Source: CALMEC01 sp963706315 (GTDB taxonomy: Bacteria; Actinomycetota; Thermoleophilia; Miltoncostaeales; Miltoncostaeaceae). Taken from it: DNA of 64,000 nt. The notes under the pieces are model-generated. The model saw only the letters and a list, made by a program, of their open reading frames with translations, did no database searches and was not told the DNA's origin. Below are positions 1-7,646 of this stretch, in pieces (the first letter of the stretch is position 1; the number at the start of each line of letters is the position of its first letter). Where the stretch lies: NCBI GenBank assembly GCA_963706315.1, contig CAVPMA010000015.1:186001-250000 (forward strand), given 5' to 3'. Position numbers and translations under genes: made by a program.

Positions 1-1
1 C

Positions 2-268
2 GTGTGCCTTGCGCTGGAGGCGTTGCGGGATCGCCCCGACCGGACCGGCGACGTCGGCGCGATCGGCGTTCCGACGACCGTGATCATCGGCTCGGCGGAT
101 GTCGTGACCCCACGGGAGGCCGCGCAGGCGCTCGCCGACGGCGTCGCCGGCGCGACGCTCGCGGAGATCGACGGCGCCGGTCACCTCTCGGCGCTGGAGC
201 GCCCGGCCGAGTTCGCCGCGCTGGTGGCCCAGACGCTGATCCGCGTCGAGGCGGAGCGCGCGACGTGA
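2..268 (+). CDS. alpha/beta-hydrolase fold protein, C-terminal part
   Basis: This is the last 88 residues of a protein whose start lies before the window. It contains a late beta strand followed by an acidic residue (VIIGSADVVTP) and a conserved histidine in GAGHLSALERP. These are the acid and histidine positions of the alpha/beta-hydrolase triad, in the arrangement usual for 3-oxoadipate enol-lactonase-like enzymes. The nucleophile region is not in the window, so activity and substrate cannot be judged. It is followed by a convergent CGNR regulator gene only 28 bases away, and a second hydrolase-fold gene lies beyond that. Confidence 0.75.
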   Translation: MCLALEALRDRPDRTGDVGAIGVPTTVIIGSADVVTPREAAQALADGVAGATLAEIDGAGHLSALERPAEFAALVAQTLIRVEAERAT

Positions 269-296
269 CGCTCCACGCGGGCGATCACATCCCGGG

Positions 297-839
297 TTAC
301 TGCCCCGAGCTCCCGGCCGCCCGTCGGCGGGCGTAGTAGGTGTGGGCCTTCGCCCGCGAGCCGCAGCGCTCCATCGAGCACCACCGCCGGCTGCCGTTGC
401 GGCTGGTGTCCAGGTAGACGTAGGTGCAGTTCTCGGCGGCGCACTCGCGTACGCGGGAGATGTCGTCCCGGGCGAGGTCGAGCGCGTCGAGGAGCACCGG
501 TACCAGCAGGCAACGGCACGTGGACACCTCCGGGCAGAAGTTCGGCCGGAGGCTCGTGCGGTCGACCGCCAGTCGGCCGGGGGTCTCCCGCAACCAGTCC
601 CCGACCACATCGGCGACGGTCTCGGCGTCCCGCCGGACGAACGCGTCACGGAGCGCCCCACGGAGCGCGCGGACGCGCTCGAGGTCGCGCGGACCCGCCT
701 CGCGCTCAGGCGGGCCGTACCCCGCCTCGAGGAGCCACCGCCCGATGTCGCCCGGTTCGCGCAGCAGGTCGTCGACCCCGCTCACCGTGTTGCACAAATC
801 GAGGGCGGGACGGCCACCGAGCCACACGAAACCTCCCAT
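297..839 (-). CDS. CGNR zinc finger transcriptional regulator
   Basis: About 180 residues. The N-terminal part (GGRPALDLCNTV) matches the ABATE-type stress-response domain that precedes CGNR zinc fingers. The C-terminal part has the paired cysteine arrangement C-x4-C then RRWCSMERCGSRAK, the signature of the CGNR family, here with CGSR instead of CGNR. Members are thought to bind DNA and usually regulate neighbouring genes. The frame is open upstream to 899, but the ATG at 839 is preceded at a good distance by GGGAGG, and homology begins there. The gene is divergent from the hydrolase-fold gene at 921, and the 81-base gap holds two short palindromes that could be its operator. Confidence 0.85.
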   Translation of the reverse strand: MGGFVWLGGRPALDLCNTVSGVDDLLREPGDIGRWLLEAGYGPPEREAGPRDLERVRALRGALRDAFVRRDAETVADVVGDWLRETPGRLAVDRTSLRPNFCPEVSTCRCLLVPVLLDALDLARDDISRVRECAAENCTYVYLDTSRNGSRRWCSMERCGSRAKAHTYYARRRAAGSSGQ

Positions 840-875
840 CGGGTTTGACCTCCCCCCCTCCGAACGCGTATCGTT

Positions 876-903
876 GTTACCAGTAAAGCAGTACCACACT
901 GGT
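876..903. promoter_or_regulatory. paired palindromes in divergent promoter region
   Basis: Between the divergent CGNR regulator and hydrolase-fold genes lie TTACCAGTAA (near-palindrome TTAC-N2-GTAA, about 878-887) and ACCACACTGGT (ACCA-N3-TGGT, 893-903). The two also pair with each other as ACCAGT/ACTGGT (879-884 and 898-903). The position and symmetry suggest an operator shared by both genes. The regulator assignment is inference. Confidence 0.35.
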
Positions 904-920
904 TCGCAACAGGAGTCTCA

Positions 921-1622
921 ATGCCTTCCCTCCCTCCCGCAATCTCACTCTCACACATCGAGCGTGGTCGCGGCCCGCTCGTGGTCGCATTGCACGACCT
1001 GGGGCGCTCAGGAGACGTGATGTTGCGGGCGCTCAAGCCGCTCACGAAGCGGTTTCGCGTGCTCGCGCCGGACCTGCGCGGACACGGCGAGTCGCCCACG
1101 CCCGACGGGCCGTGGAGCGTCGACGACTTCGCATCCGACGTCTCGCGGCTCATCGCCGCCGAGGGCGGCGAAGCGATCGTGGTTGGCGTCGGACTCGGCG
1201 CGGCGACGGGACTGACGCTTGCCCTCGGCCACCCGGGCCTGGTCGCGGCGCTCGTCGTGAGCGGCGCGGGAGCCCGCGGCGAGGACATCGAGGGCCAGGA
1301 GCGCTGGGCGCGGATGGCGCGGATGTTGCGCGAGCGCGGTGGCGCCGAGGGCGTTGCCCTCGCCGCCGAGGCCATGGGCACACGGCCCGACCTGCGCGGC
1401 GCGCTCGTCCAGATCGAACCGCCCGTGCTTGTGCTGGCCGGCGACGGCGACCGGGCCTATCCGCCCGGCACGCAGCGGGAGCTGGCCCAGTCGCTTCCGG
1501 CCGCGCGATTCCTCGAGGTCGCGGGCGCCGGGCACGACCTCGCGATCGAACGGCCCGAGGAGCTCGTCGCCGGCGTCCAGTGGCTCGCCGGAACGCTCGT
1601 GCAGCACGCCGCCGCCGCGTAG
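921..1622 (+). CDS. alpha/beta-hydrolase fold protein lacking nucleophile serine
   Basis: A 233-residue alpha/beta-hydrolase fold protein. The oxyanion-region strand (VALHDLGRSGDV), the acidic residue strand (VLVLAGDGDRAYP) and the histidine loop (GAGHDLAIERPEEL) are all present. At the nucleophile elbow, where G-x-S-x-G is expected, the sequence is G-V-G-L-G with glycine at residue 91. The usual catalytic serine is therefore absent, so ordinary ester hydrolysis is doubtful; the protein could be a pseudoenzyme, or the fold could be used differently. The ATG at 921 follows AGGAG. The neighbours are a divergent CGNR regulator and, past it, another hydrolase-fold gene. Confidence 0.8.
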   Translation: MPSLPPAISLSHIERGRGPLVVALHDLGRSGDVMLRALKPLTKRFRVLAPDLRGHGESPTPDGPWSVDDFASDVSRLIAAEGGEAIVVGVGLGAATGLTLALGHPGLVAALVVSGAGARGEDIEGQERWARMARMLRERGGAEGVALAAEAMGTRPDLRGALVQIEPPVLVLAGDGDRAYPPGTQRELAQSLPAARFLEVAGAGHDLAIERPEELVAGVQWLAGTLVQHAAAA

Positions 1623-1662
1623 GCGGCGCCCGCGCGACCGAGCGGGCGGCTCGCCCGAGTGC

Positions 1663-1694
1663 GTGAGGGCGGCCGACCGCTCGGCCTCCCTCAC
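1663..1694. terminator. strong hairpin between convergent genes
   Basis: GTGAGGGCGGCCGA pairs with TCGGCCTCCCTCAC across a 4-base loop, with a single mismatch in a 14-bp stem. It lies between the ends of two convergent genes (1622 and 1753), where a bidirectional terminator would be expected. There is no T-run, which is common in high-GC Actinomycetota. Confidence 0.6.
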
Positions 1695-1752
1695 CAACGC
1701 CGCGACGACGCCGGCCAGCTTCCGGAGCCGGCCGGGTTTCGGAGGCCGCGTC

Positions 1753-2256
1753 CTACTCGTCCGAGTCGTCGGCCGGGTCGGGGGGCACGAGCTCCCCGTG
1801 GGCGACCTGCGCCAGCGCCCGCACGATCTGCACGCACATCGCGTCGCTGACGGCGACCTGAACCTGGCTCTCGTCGACGTCCTGGAACGCGATGGTCCAG
1901 TTCGGCACGAGGCCGTCGGGCAGCTCGTGGGGCGGTGTGACCGACATCCCGACGAGCTGCGGGGTGAGGACCCAGAAGACCGCCTCGGGCAGGCCTGCGT
2001 TCTCGGGCTGCCAGTTGAGCGCCTCGGGCGGGAGCGATTGGCGCATCGGCTCCGCCTGCGTGAAGGCGCCCATCATGCCCTCGGCGTCGGCCACGCTGAT
2101 CGGCACCTGCAGCACGATGTTGCCGCCGCCGGTGAAGGTCAGCATCGCGGCGGGCTCGGCTCCGGGCTCCGGCGGCTCCTCACCCTCGGGGATCTCGAAG
2201 TCGACCACGGGCTGGCAGTCGAACTGGGTTGCGTGGAATCCGACGATCTGGCGCAT
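1753..2256 (-). CDS. hypothetical acidic protein
   Basis: A 167-residue protein I do not recognise. It is soluble-looking and acidic, with no signal peptide or membrane segment. Residues about 19-34 are rich in Glu and Pro. The rest alternates short hydrophobic strands and helices, and the C-terminus is very acidic (PPDPADDSDE). The codon pattern and the clear stop-to-stop frame between two well-defined genes support a real gene. It shares its strand with the downstream CGNR gene but is separated from it by the convergent hydrolase gene. It stands alone, 62 bases downstream of the PucR-type regulator on the same strand, so the two may be cotranscribed. Confidence 0.6.
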   Translation of the reverse strand: MRQIVGFHATQFDCQPVVDFEIPEGEEPPEPGAEPAAMLTFTGGGNIVLQVPISVADAEGMMGAFTQAEPMRQSLPPEALNWQPENAGLPEAVFWVLTPQLVGMSVTPPHELPDGLVPNWTIAFQDVDESQVQVAVSDAMCVQIVRALAQVAHGELVPPDPADDSDE

Positions 2257-2318
2257 GGGGGGCGGATGTTGTCACACGCGCGCGCGAGCGGTCGCCGAAC
2301 TCCGCGTCCGGCCGGCCG

Positions 2319-3947
2319 CTAGCCCCGGCCGCGGCTGGGGCGCTCCACCGGCCCGGTGCGGACCGTCCGCCCGAGGAGGCGCATCGCCTTGAGGCCGAGG
2401 GAGAGCTTCTCCCGGTCGTCGCTCTTGCCGACGTCGAGGCCGCACAGCTCGGCGATGCGGTCGAGCCGGTAGCGCACCGTATGCCGATGGGTGTAGAGCT
2501 TGCCGGCGGTCGCGGCGAGGTTCCCGTCGAGCTCGAGGTACGTCGCGAGCGTGCCGACCAGCTCGGTCTGGTACTGCTCGTCGTAGCGCACCAGCGCTTC
2601 GAGGGTCTGCTCGTAGAACGACGACAGCTCCTCGGGCCGGTCGGCGAAGATCTGGAACAGCAGCTTGTAGGTGCCGGTCTCCTCGAAGGTCACGACGTCG
2701 CCGTGGCGACCGAGGCGCTCGCCGATCGACAGGGCGAGCTCCGCCTCGTCGAGCGCCGCGCCGAGCCGCTCCGGCTCCGCGGTGTGCCGCGACAGCGCCA
2801 GCGTCACCGCCAGCCCCGGCGCCATCTCGCGAGTCGCCGCCAGGAGCCGCCGAGCGAGGGTGTGCGCCCGCTCGTCGACGCCGCCCTCCTCACCGGCCTC
2901 CTCGGGTGGGGTGGGAAGCAGCACGAGCAGCCGGCCCTTGTTCCAGTCGACCAGCGCGCGCGGCCAATGGAGGTCGAGCACGGCGCGCACCTGCGTGAGG
3001 AAGCGCCGCTCCACCAGCCCGTCGGCGCCGGTGCGGCCCGCGCCCTGCGGGTCCTGCAGCGTGCCGATCATCGCCACGGCGCCATTCGTCAGGTCGGCGC
3101 CGAGCAGCCGGGCACGGCGCACGATGGAGTCGCGGCTCACGACCTCGCCCGCGATGAGCTCCTCCACGAGCTCCCCGCGCAGGCGCGACTCGGTCTCGAC
3201 CCGGGCCTCGTCGCGGGCGTGCTCCAGCGCGCAGGCCTCGACGATCTCGCTGAGCTCCGCCAGGCGCATGGACGTCGGATCGCCGGCGATCCACGCGACC
3301 ACTGCCCCGACGGGGCCCGCGGGGCCCGGCACCGGGCGGCGCACCATCCCGGCCGAGTCGGCCGCGAGGAACGCCTCGAGCGCCTGCGACGGGTCGCCCG
3401 CGCGCATCCCCTCCGTCGCCACCTCCAGCGCTCCGTCCTTCGCGGTGTCCGTACCCGCCGCGCCGACGACGTCGAGGTAGGCGTCGAGGATCGCCACGGG
3501 CGAGGCGAGGATCGACGCTCCGGTCGCGGCGAGCGCCGCGTACCCCTCGCCGGCGAGGAGGGGCGCGCGAAGCGCGGCCCGGGCGGCGTCGGCGGCGGAG
3601 CGCACGCCGGCGCCCACCGCTTCGGCCAGGGCGGTCACGACCGGACCCCACGGCGTTCCCCGGGCGAGCACGATCACGGGCACGTCCGGGATGTCCTTCG
3701 GTGCGGAGCGCGTGACGATCGCGGCCGTCCCCGGGGGCGGGTCGTCGACCCCGTCCGCCGCGAGCACCAGCGCGTCCGGCTCCGGCGGCGACGCCGGATC
3801 AAAGGGCACGACCGACTGGACCGGGCGGTCGAGGGCGGCGTCGCGCGGCACGACTCGTGCCCCGGCGAGCTGCGGGAGGGCGAGAAGATCGGCGAGCGTG
3901 GGTGAGCCCGCCGCCACGGCGATGGACTCGGCGGCATCGATCGGCAC
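2319..3947 (-). CDS. PucR/CdaR-type transcriptional regulator
   Basis: About 542 residues. The N-terminus (LADLLALPQLAGARVV) looks like the PucR purine-catabolism sensor domain. The middle (about 300-420) resembles the GGDEF-like domain of this family. The C-terminus carries the PucR helix-turn-helix (LDGNLAATAGKLYTHRHTVR followed by YRLDRIAELCGLD). Regulators of this type usually control nitrogen, purine or sugar-acid metabolism. It is divergent from glnA across about 160 bases, so glnA is an obvious candidate target (inference). The GTG at 3947 has no clean ribosome binding site, and an in-frame GTG about ten codons later is an alternative start. Confidence 0.85.
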   Translation of the reverse strand: MPIDAAESIAVAAGSPTLADLLALPQLAGARVVPRDAALDRPVQSVVPFDPASPPEPDALVLAADGVDDPPPGTAAIVTRSAPKDIPDVPVIVLARGTPWGPVVTALAEAVGAGVRSAADAARAALRAPLLAGEGYAALAATGASILASPVAILDAYLDVVGAAGTDTAKDGALEVATEGMRAGDPSQALEAFLAADSAGMVRRPVPGPAGPVGAVVAWIAGDPTSMRLAELSEIVEACALEHARDEARVETESRLRGELVEELIAGEVVSRDSIVRRARLLGADLTNGAVAMIGTLQDPQGAGRTGADGLVERRFLTQVRAVLDLHWPRALVDWNKGRLLVLLPTPPEEAGEEGGVDERAHTLARRLLAATREMAPGLAVTLALSRHTAEPERLGAALDEAELALSIGERLGRHGDVVTFEETGTYKLLFQIFADRPEELSSFYEQTLEALVRYDEQYQTELVGTLATYLELDGNLAATAGKLYTHRHTVRYRLDRIAELCGLDVGKSDDREKLSLGLKAMRLLGRTVRTGPVERPSRGRG

Positions 3948-4110
3948 CTCTCAAGCATGGGGACCGATGCGCGTCCGGTCAAGCGGACGGCAGTTGTTTT
4001 CGCCGTGTGGCCAACCCGGGACTCAACCGGTTCGACACGCGCACAGGAATCGGCACGGGCGCCGCTGATAGCTTCGAGGGACGTTTGACGGGCCCGGAAA
4101 GGAAACCGCA

Positions 4111-5433
4111 GTGACGAGGCAAGAGGTGCTGGCACACGTCGAGGAGCGCGACGTCAAGTTCATCCGCCTCTGGTTCACCGACATCCTCGGTCAGCTCAAG
4201 AGCTTCGCGATCACGCGGGAGCAGCTCGACGCGGCGCTCGACCACGGCATGGGCTTCGACGGCTCGTCGATCACCGGGTTCAACGCGATCGAAGAGTCCG
4301 ACATGATCGCGATGCCCGACCCCGCGACGTTCGCGGTGCTGCCGTACCGCCCGCAGGAGCAGGCCGTCGGCCGCATGTTCTGCGACATCCAGGTGCCGGG
4401 AGGCGCCGCCTACGAGGGCGACCCCCGCTACGTCCTCCGCCGGGCGCTGGAGCGGGCGGAGGCCTTGGGGTTCGAGCACTTCTACCTCGGTCCGGAGCTC
4501 GAGTTCTTCTACTTCAAGAGCCCTGACGGCACCGAGACGCTCGACCGCGGAGGGTACTTCGATCTCACCACCCTCGACGCGGCGAGCGACGTCCGGCGCG
4601 AGACGGTGATCGCCCTCGAGTCGATGGGAATCGAGGTGGAGTACTCGCACCACGAGGTGGGGCCGTCGCAACACGAGATCGACATGCGGTTCACGGACGC
4701 GCTGCGGATGGCGGACAACGTCATGACCTACCGCACGGTTGTCAAGGAGGTCGCCCACAAGCACGGGTGGTACGCGACGTTCATGCCCAAGCCGCTGAAC
4801 GGTGAGAACGGCAGCGGCATGCACACGCACCAGAGCCTGTTCCGCGGCGAGGAGAACGCGTTCTTCGACGCGGACGACGAGTTCTTCCTCTCGCCGATCG
4901 CGAAGAGCTTCATCGCCGGACAGCTCCGCCACGCGCGGGAGATGTCGTGCGTGTTCGCTCAGTGGGTCAACTCCTACAAGCGCCTGGTGCCGGGCTACGA
5001 GGCGCCGGTCTACACCGCCTGGAGCCGGCGGAACCGCTCGGCGCTCATCCGCGTCCCGGTCTACCACCCCGGCAAGGAGCGGGCGACGCGTGCGGAGATC
5101 CGCTGCCCCGACCCCGCCTGCAACCCGTATCTCACGTTCGCGGCGCTCCTGCACGCCGGACTCGACGGCATCGAGAAGGGATACGAGCTGCCGCCGCCGA
5201 TGGACACCAACCTCTACGACCTCTCCCACGACGAGCGCCTGCGTGCGGGCATCGAGTCGCTGCCCGAGTCGCTCGGCGAGGCGATCGAGCTCGGCGCCGA
5301 GAGCGAGCTGCTCCTGCGGGCATTCGGCGAGCACATCCACAGCCGGTTCGTGGACATCAAGCGGACGGAGTGGGACGAGTACCGCGTCCAGATCACCCCG
5401 TACGAACTGAAGCGCTACCTGCCCGTCCTCTAG
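4111..5433 (+). CDS. glnA: glutamine synthetase type I (short, GSI-alpha-like)
   Basis: Glutamine synthetase makes glutamine from glutamate, ammonia and ATP. The 440-residue length and the absence of the about 25-residue insertion place it with the GSI-alpha class. Visible landmarks are the N-terminal GFDGSSI loop, the metal/glutamate residues in GPELEFF, the ATP/flap motif NGSGMHTHQSL (about 234-244) and the arginine-rich active-site segment. At the position equivalent to the adenylylated tyrosine of the beta class the sequence is NLYDLSHDER (Tyr369), although that class's insertion is missing. The GTG start follows AAAGGA at good spacing. A TAGCTT hexamer about 40 bases upstream could be the -10 element. 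Regulation by the divergent PucR-type protein is plausible but unproven. Confidence 0.95.
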   Translation: MTRQEVLAHVEERDVKFIRLWFTDILGQLKSFAITREQLDAALDHGMGFDGSSITGFNAIEESDMIAMPDPATFAVLPYRPQEQAVGRMFCDIQVPGGAAYEGDPRYVLRRALERAEALGFEHFYLGPELEFFYFKSPDGTETLDRGGYFDLTTLDAASDVRRETVIALESMGIEVEYSHHEVGPSQHEIDMRFTDALRMADNVMTYRTVVKEVAHKHGWYATFMPKPLNGENGSGMHTHQSLFRGEENAFFDADDEFFLSPIAKSFIAGQLRHAREMSCVFAQWVNSYKRLVPGYEAPVYTAWSRRNRSALIRVPVYHPGKERATRAEIRCPDPACNPYLTFAALLHAGLDGIEKGYELPPPMDTNLYDLSHDERLRAGIESLPESLGEAIELGAESELLLRAFGEHIHSRFVDIKRTEWDEYRVQITPYELKRYLPVL

Positions 5434-5448
5434 CGGGTAGCCGTGACT

Positions 5449-5468
5449 GGCTTGTCAGCGTGCAAGCC
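5449..5468 (+). terminator. possible hairpin after glnA
   Basis: GGCTTG and CAAGCC form a 6-bp stem with an 8-base loop, 16 bases after the glnA stop and followed by GTCCCCC. It is a modest candidate terminator or attenuator ahead of the MscS-type gene. Confidence 0.3.
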
Positions 5469-5500
5469 GTCCCCCGAGCTCGGCTCACTAGACTGATCGG

Positions 5501-6352
5501 GTGATCCCCGTGCCCGCGTCGACGTTCGGCCTGGAGGGTTGGCCGGAGAAGCTCGTGCTGATCGCGATTACGATCGCGAGCGCCGCAATCATCCTCGCAG
5601 TCCTCGGTAAGCTCATCCCGCGACTCATCTCCCGGATGCCCGCGGGAACGGAGAGCGCCAAGTGGCGGCAGCGTCAGACCGCCGCGGCGCTGCTGTCCAC
5701 GGTGCTGCGATACGTCGTTCTGGTCTCGGCGGTCATCGTGATCGTGATCATCCTCGCCGGCGGGGGCGGCATCGGCGCGCTGGGCGGCACGGCCTTCGTG
5801 GCGATCGTGATCGGCTTCGCGAGCCAGCGCCTGCTGGCCGACGTGATCGCCGGTTTCTTCATCGTGTTCGAGGACCAGTACGGGGTGGGAGATCTCGTGG
5901 AGCTGGCGCCGTCCGGGCATGCCGGCGTGGTCGAGGAGGTGGGGATTCGCACCACGGTCGTCCGCGAGGCGAACGGCGCCCGCTGCTACGTGCCGAACGG
6001 GCAGATCAGCGCGGTTCGGCGACTCCCGTCCGCCAGGTCCGTGATCTCCGTGACCCTGATCACCCGTGACCCGGACGCGGCCGAGTCGGCGCTCCAGCGA
6101 CTCGGCGATCTCGCAGGCGCCGAGGCCGGCGTCGCGTCCGCCCCCGAGACCGTGAGCCGCCGTGAGCTCGGTGACGGCCTCGTGGCGGTGCATGCGCGGG
6201 TTGGCGTCGCCGCGGCACTCGAGGACACCGCGCGCGACCTCGTGGCCGCGGTGCTCCGCGCTCGGCTGGGTGACACCCTGGCTGCGGATCCGGTGGTCGG
6301 CGTGTCGGAGCCACGCGAGTCGGAGCGTCCGGAGGCAGTGAGCGAGCTGTGA
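5501..6352 (+). CDS. MscS-family mechanosensitive ion channel
   Basis: A 283-residue membrane protein. There is one N-terminal hydrophobic helix (about 18-40), a second (about 68-88), and a glycine/alanine-rich pore helix beginning GGGGIGALGGTAFVAIVIGF. This is followed by SQRLLADVIAGFFIVFED, the conserved MscS pore/beta-domain junction, and then a beta domain (YGVGDLVELA to YVPNGQISAV). Members release solutes on hypo-osmotic shock. It is a small MscS with only two helices before the pore. The GTG start sits about six bases after a TAGACT hexamer, so the mRNA may be leaderless. It is followed 88 bases later by a glycosyltransferase on the same strand. Confidence 0.9.
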   Translation: MIPVPASTFGLEGWPEKLVLIAITIASAAIILAVLGKLIPRLISRMPAGTESAKWRQRQTAAALLSTVLRYVVLVSAVIVIVIILAGGGGIGALGGTAFVAIVIGFASQRLLADVIAGFFIVFEDQYGVGDLVELAPSGHAGVVEEVGIRTTVVREANGARCYVPNGQISAVRRLPSARSVISVTLITRDPDAAESALQRLGDLAGAEAGVASAPETVSRRELGDGLVAVHARVGVAAALEDTARDLVAAVLRARLGDTLAADPVVGVSEPRESERPEAVSEL

Positions 6353-6440
6353 CCCCGGCGGCGAGCGAAGGCGCGCGGCGCCTCGTCGGCCTGGGGGCGA
6401 TGGGATCGCGGGACGACACACGGGTGTCCGGGCGGGGCGC

Positions 6441-7616
6441 GTGAGCACGCCGCTTCGCATCGCCGTCGACCTCCGCCGAGTGGCCGACGGCGACCGCGGC
6501 GGCATCTCCCGCTTCGCCGCGGGTGTGACCGAGGCACTGGCCCGGCGGGACTGGCTGACCGTGCTTCCATTCGCCCACACAGCGCTCCCGGTCGAGCTCT
6601 CGGTCGAGGTTCGCCGGCTCGGCGGCGGCCGCGAGGTCACGCGGGAGCAGATGGCGATCCCGGCCCTGCTCTCGAAGCTCGAGGCGGACGTGCTGCTGTC
6701 CCCGGCGAACCGCGGCCTGCCGCTGGTGGCCCCGTGCCCGATGGTCCTGGTGCTCTACGACGTCGCCGAATGGGACCGCACGCTCGTGCCCGCGCCGCAA
6801 GGCAGCGCGGCGATGCGGTTCGCGTACTCGAACGCGGTCTCCCTTTCGCGGGCCGCCCGGATCGTCACGACCTCGGAGCACTCGGCGGGCGCGATCCGCC
6901 GGCGCCTCGGCATCGACGAGGACCGCATCCGTGTCGTGCCGGGCGGGCTGGAGGAGCGGTTCCTGGCCGACCCCGGCCTCGATGCGGTGTCGCGCGCCCG
7001 CGAGCGCTACGGGGTGATCCCCGGGAGCATCCTCCACGTCGGGAGCCTCCAGGCCCGGAAGGACCTTCCGACCCTGGTGCGGGCGGTGGCGTCGCTTCCG
7101 GCGTCGGTGGCGCCGCGGCTCGTGCTGGCGGGCTCCGGCCCGCAGGAGGAGAGCCTGCGGTCGATGGCGAGGATGATCGGCATGGCCGATCGACTCCATC
7201 TGGCGGGCTTCGTCGACGACGTCGACCTCCCGGCCGTCTACCGTGCGGCGAGCGTGGTGGTGATGGCCGGCACCGGTGAGGGGTTCGGCCTGCCCGTGCT
7301 GGAGGCGATGGCCGCCGGCACGCCGGTGCTGGCAGCCCGGGCTGGCGCCCTGCCGGAGGTCATCGGGCAGGCGGGACGGCTGTTCCCCGCGGGGGATGAG
7401 TCGGCGCTCGCGACGCACCTTCGCGAGGTGCTCGGCTCACGAGACGAGGCGGCCCGGATGTCGTCGGAGGGACGGGCGCACGCCGCGACCTACTCGTGGG
7501 ACCGCGCCGGCCGGGAGATGGAGAGCGTGCTGCGCGAGGCGGTGGCCCTGGGACGGCGCAAGCGCGCGGGCGAGCAGCTTGGCTCCCTCAAGTCGCTGAC
7601 GCGCTGGCTGCGCTAG
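6441..7616 (+). CDS. glycosyltransferase family 4
   Basis: A 391-residue GT-B fold glycosyltransferase. The N-terminal acceptor domain begins with a beta strand (LRIAVDLRRVADGDRGGI). The C-terminal nucleotide-sugar domain has a typical ILHVGSLQARKDLPTLV strand and the EX7E-type motif in GTGEGFGLPVLEAMAAG. Enzymes of this type transfer sugars from nucleotide donors in cell-surface polysaccharide assembly; donor and acceptor cannot be told from sequence. It is convergent with the sugar-1-phosphate transferase gene, 30 bases away. The GTG at 6441 was taken because the first strand of the fold starts immediately after it. Confidence 0.9.
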   Translation: MSTPLRIAVDLRRVADGDRGGISRFAAGVTEALARRDWLTVLPFAHTALPVELSVEVRRLGGGREVTREQMAIPALLSKLEADVLLSPANRGLPLVAPCPMVLVLYDVAEWDRTLVPAPQGSAAMRFAYSNAVSLSRAARIVTTSEHSAGAIRRRLGIDEDRIRVVPGGLEERFLADPGLDAVSRARERYGVIPGSILHVGSLQARKDLPTLVRAVASLPASVAPRLVLAGSGPQEESLRSMARMIGMADRLHLAGFVDDVDLPAVYRAASVVVMAGTGEGFGLPVLEAMAAGTPVLAARAGALPEVIGQAGRLFPAGDESALATHLREVLGSRDEAARMSSEGRAHAATYSWDRAGREMESVLREAVALGRRKRAGEQLGSLKSLTRWLR

Positions 7617-7646
7617 ACGTTCATAAGCGTCGCGCGGTCGTCTCGC

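Noticed and set aside
3979..5340. A 453-codon open frame antisense to glnA
   Set aside because: It is rich in Arg, Glu, Asp, His and Val with no domain; the opposite strand is an intact glutamine synthetase. Long antisense frames are normal at this base composition.
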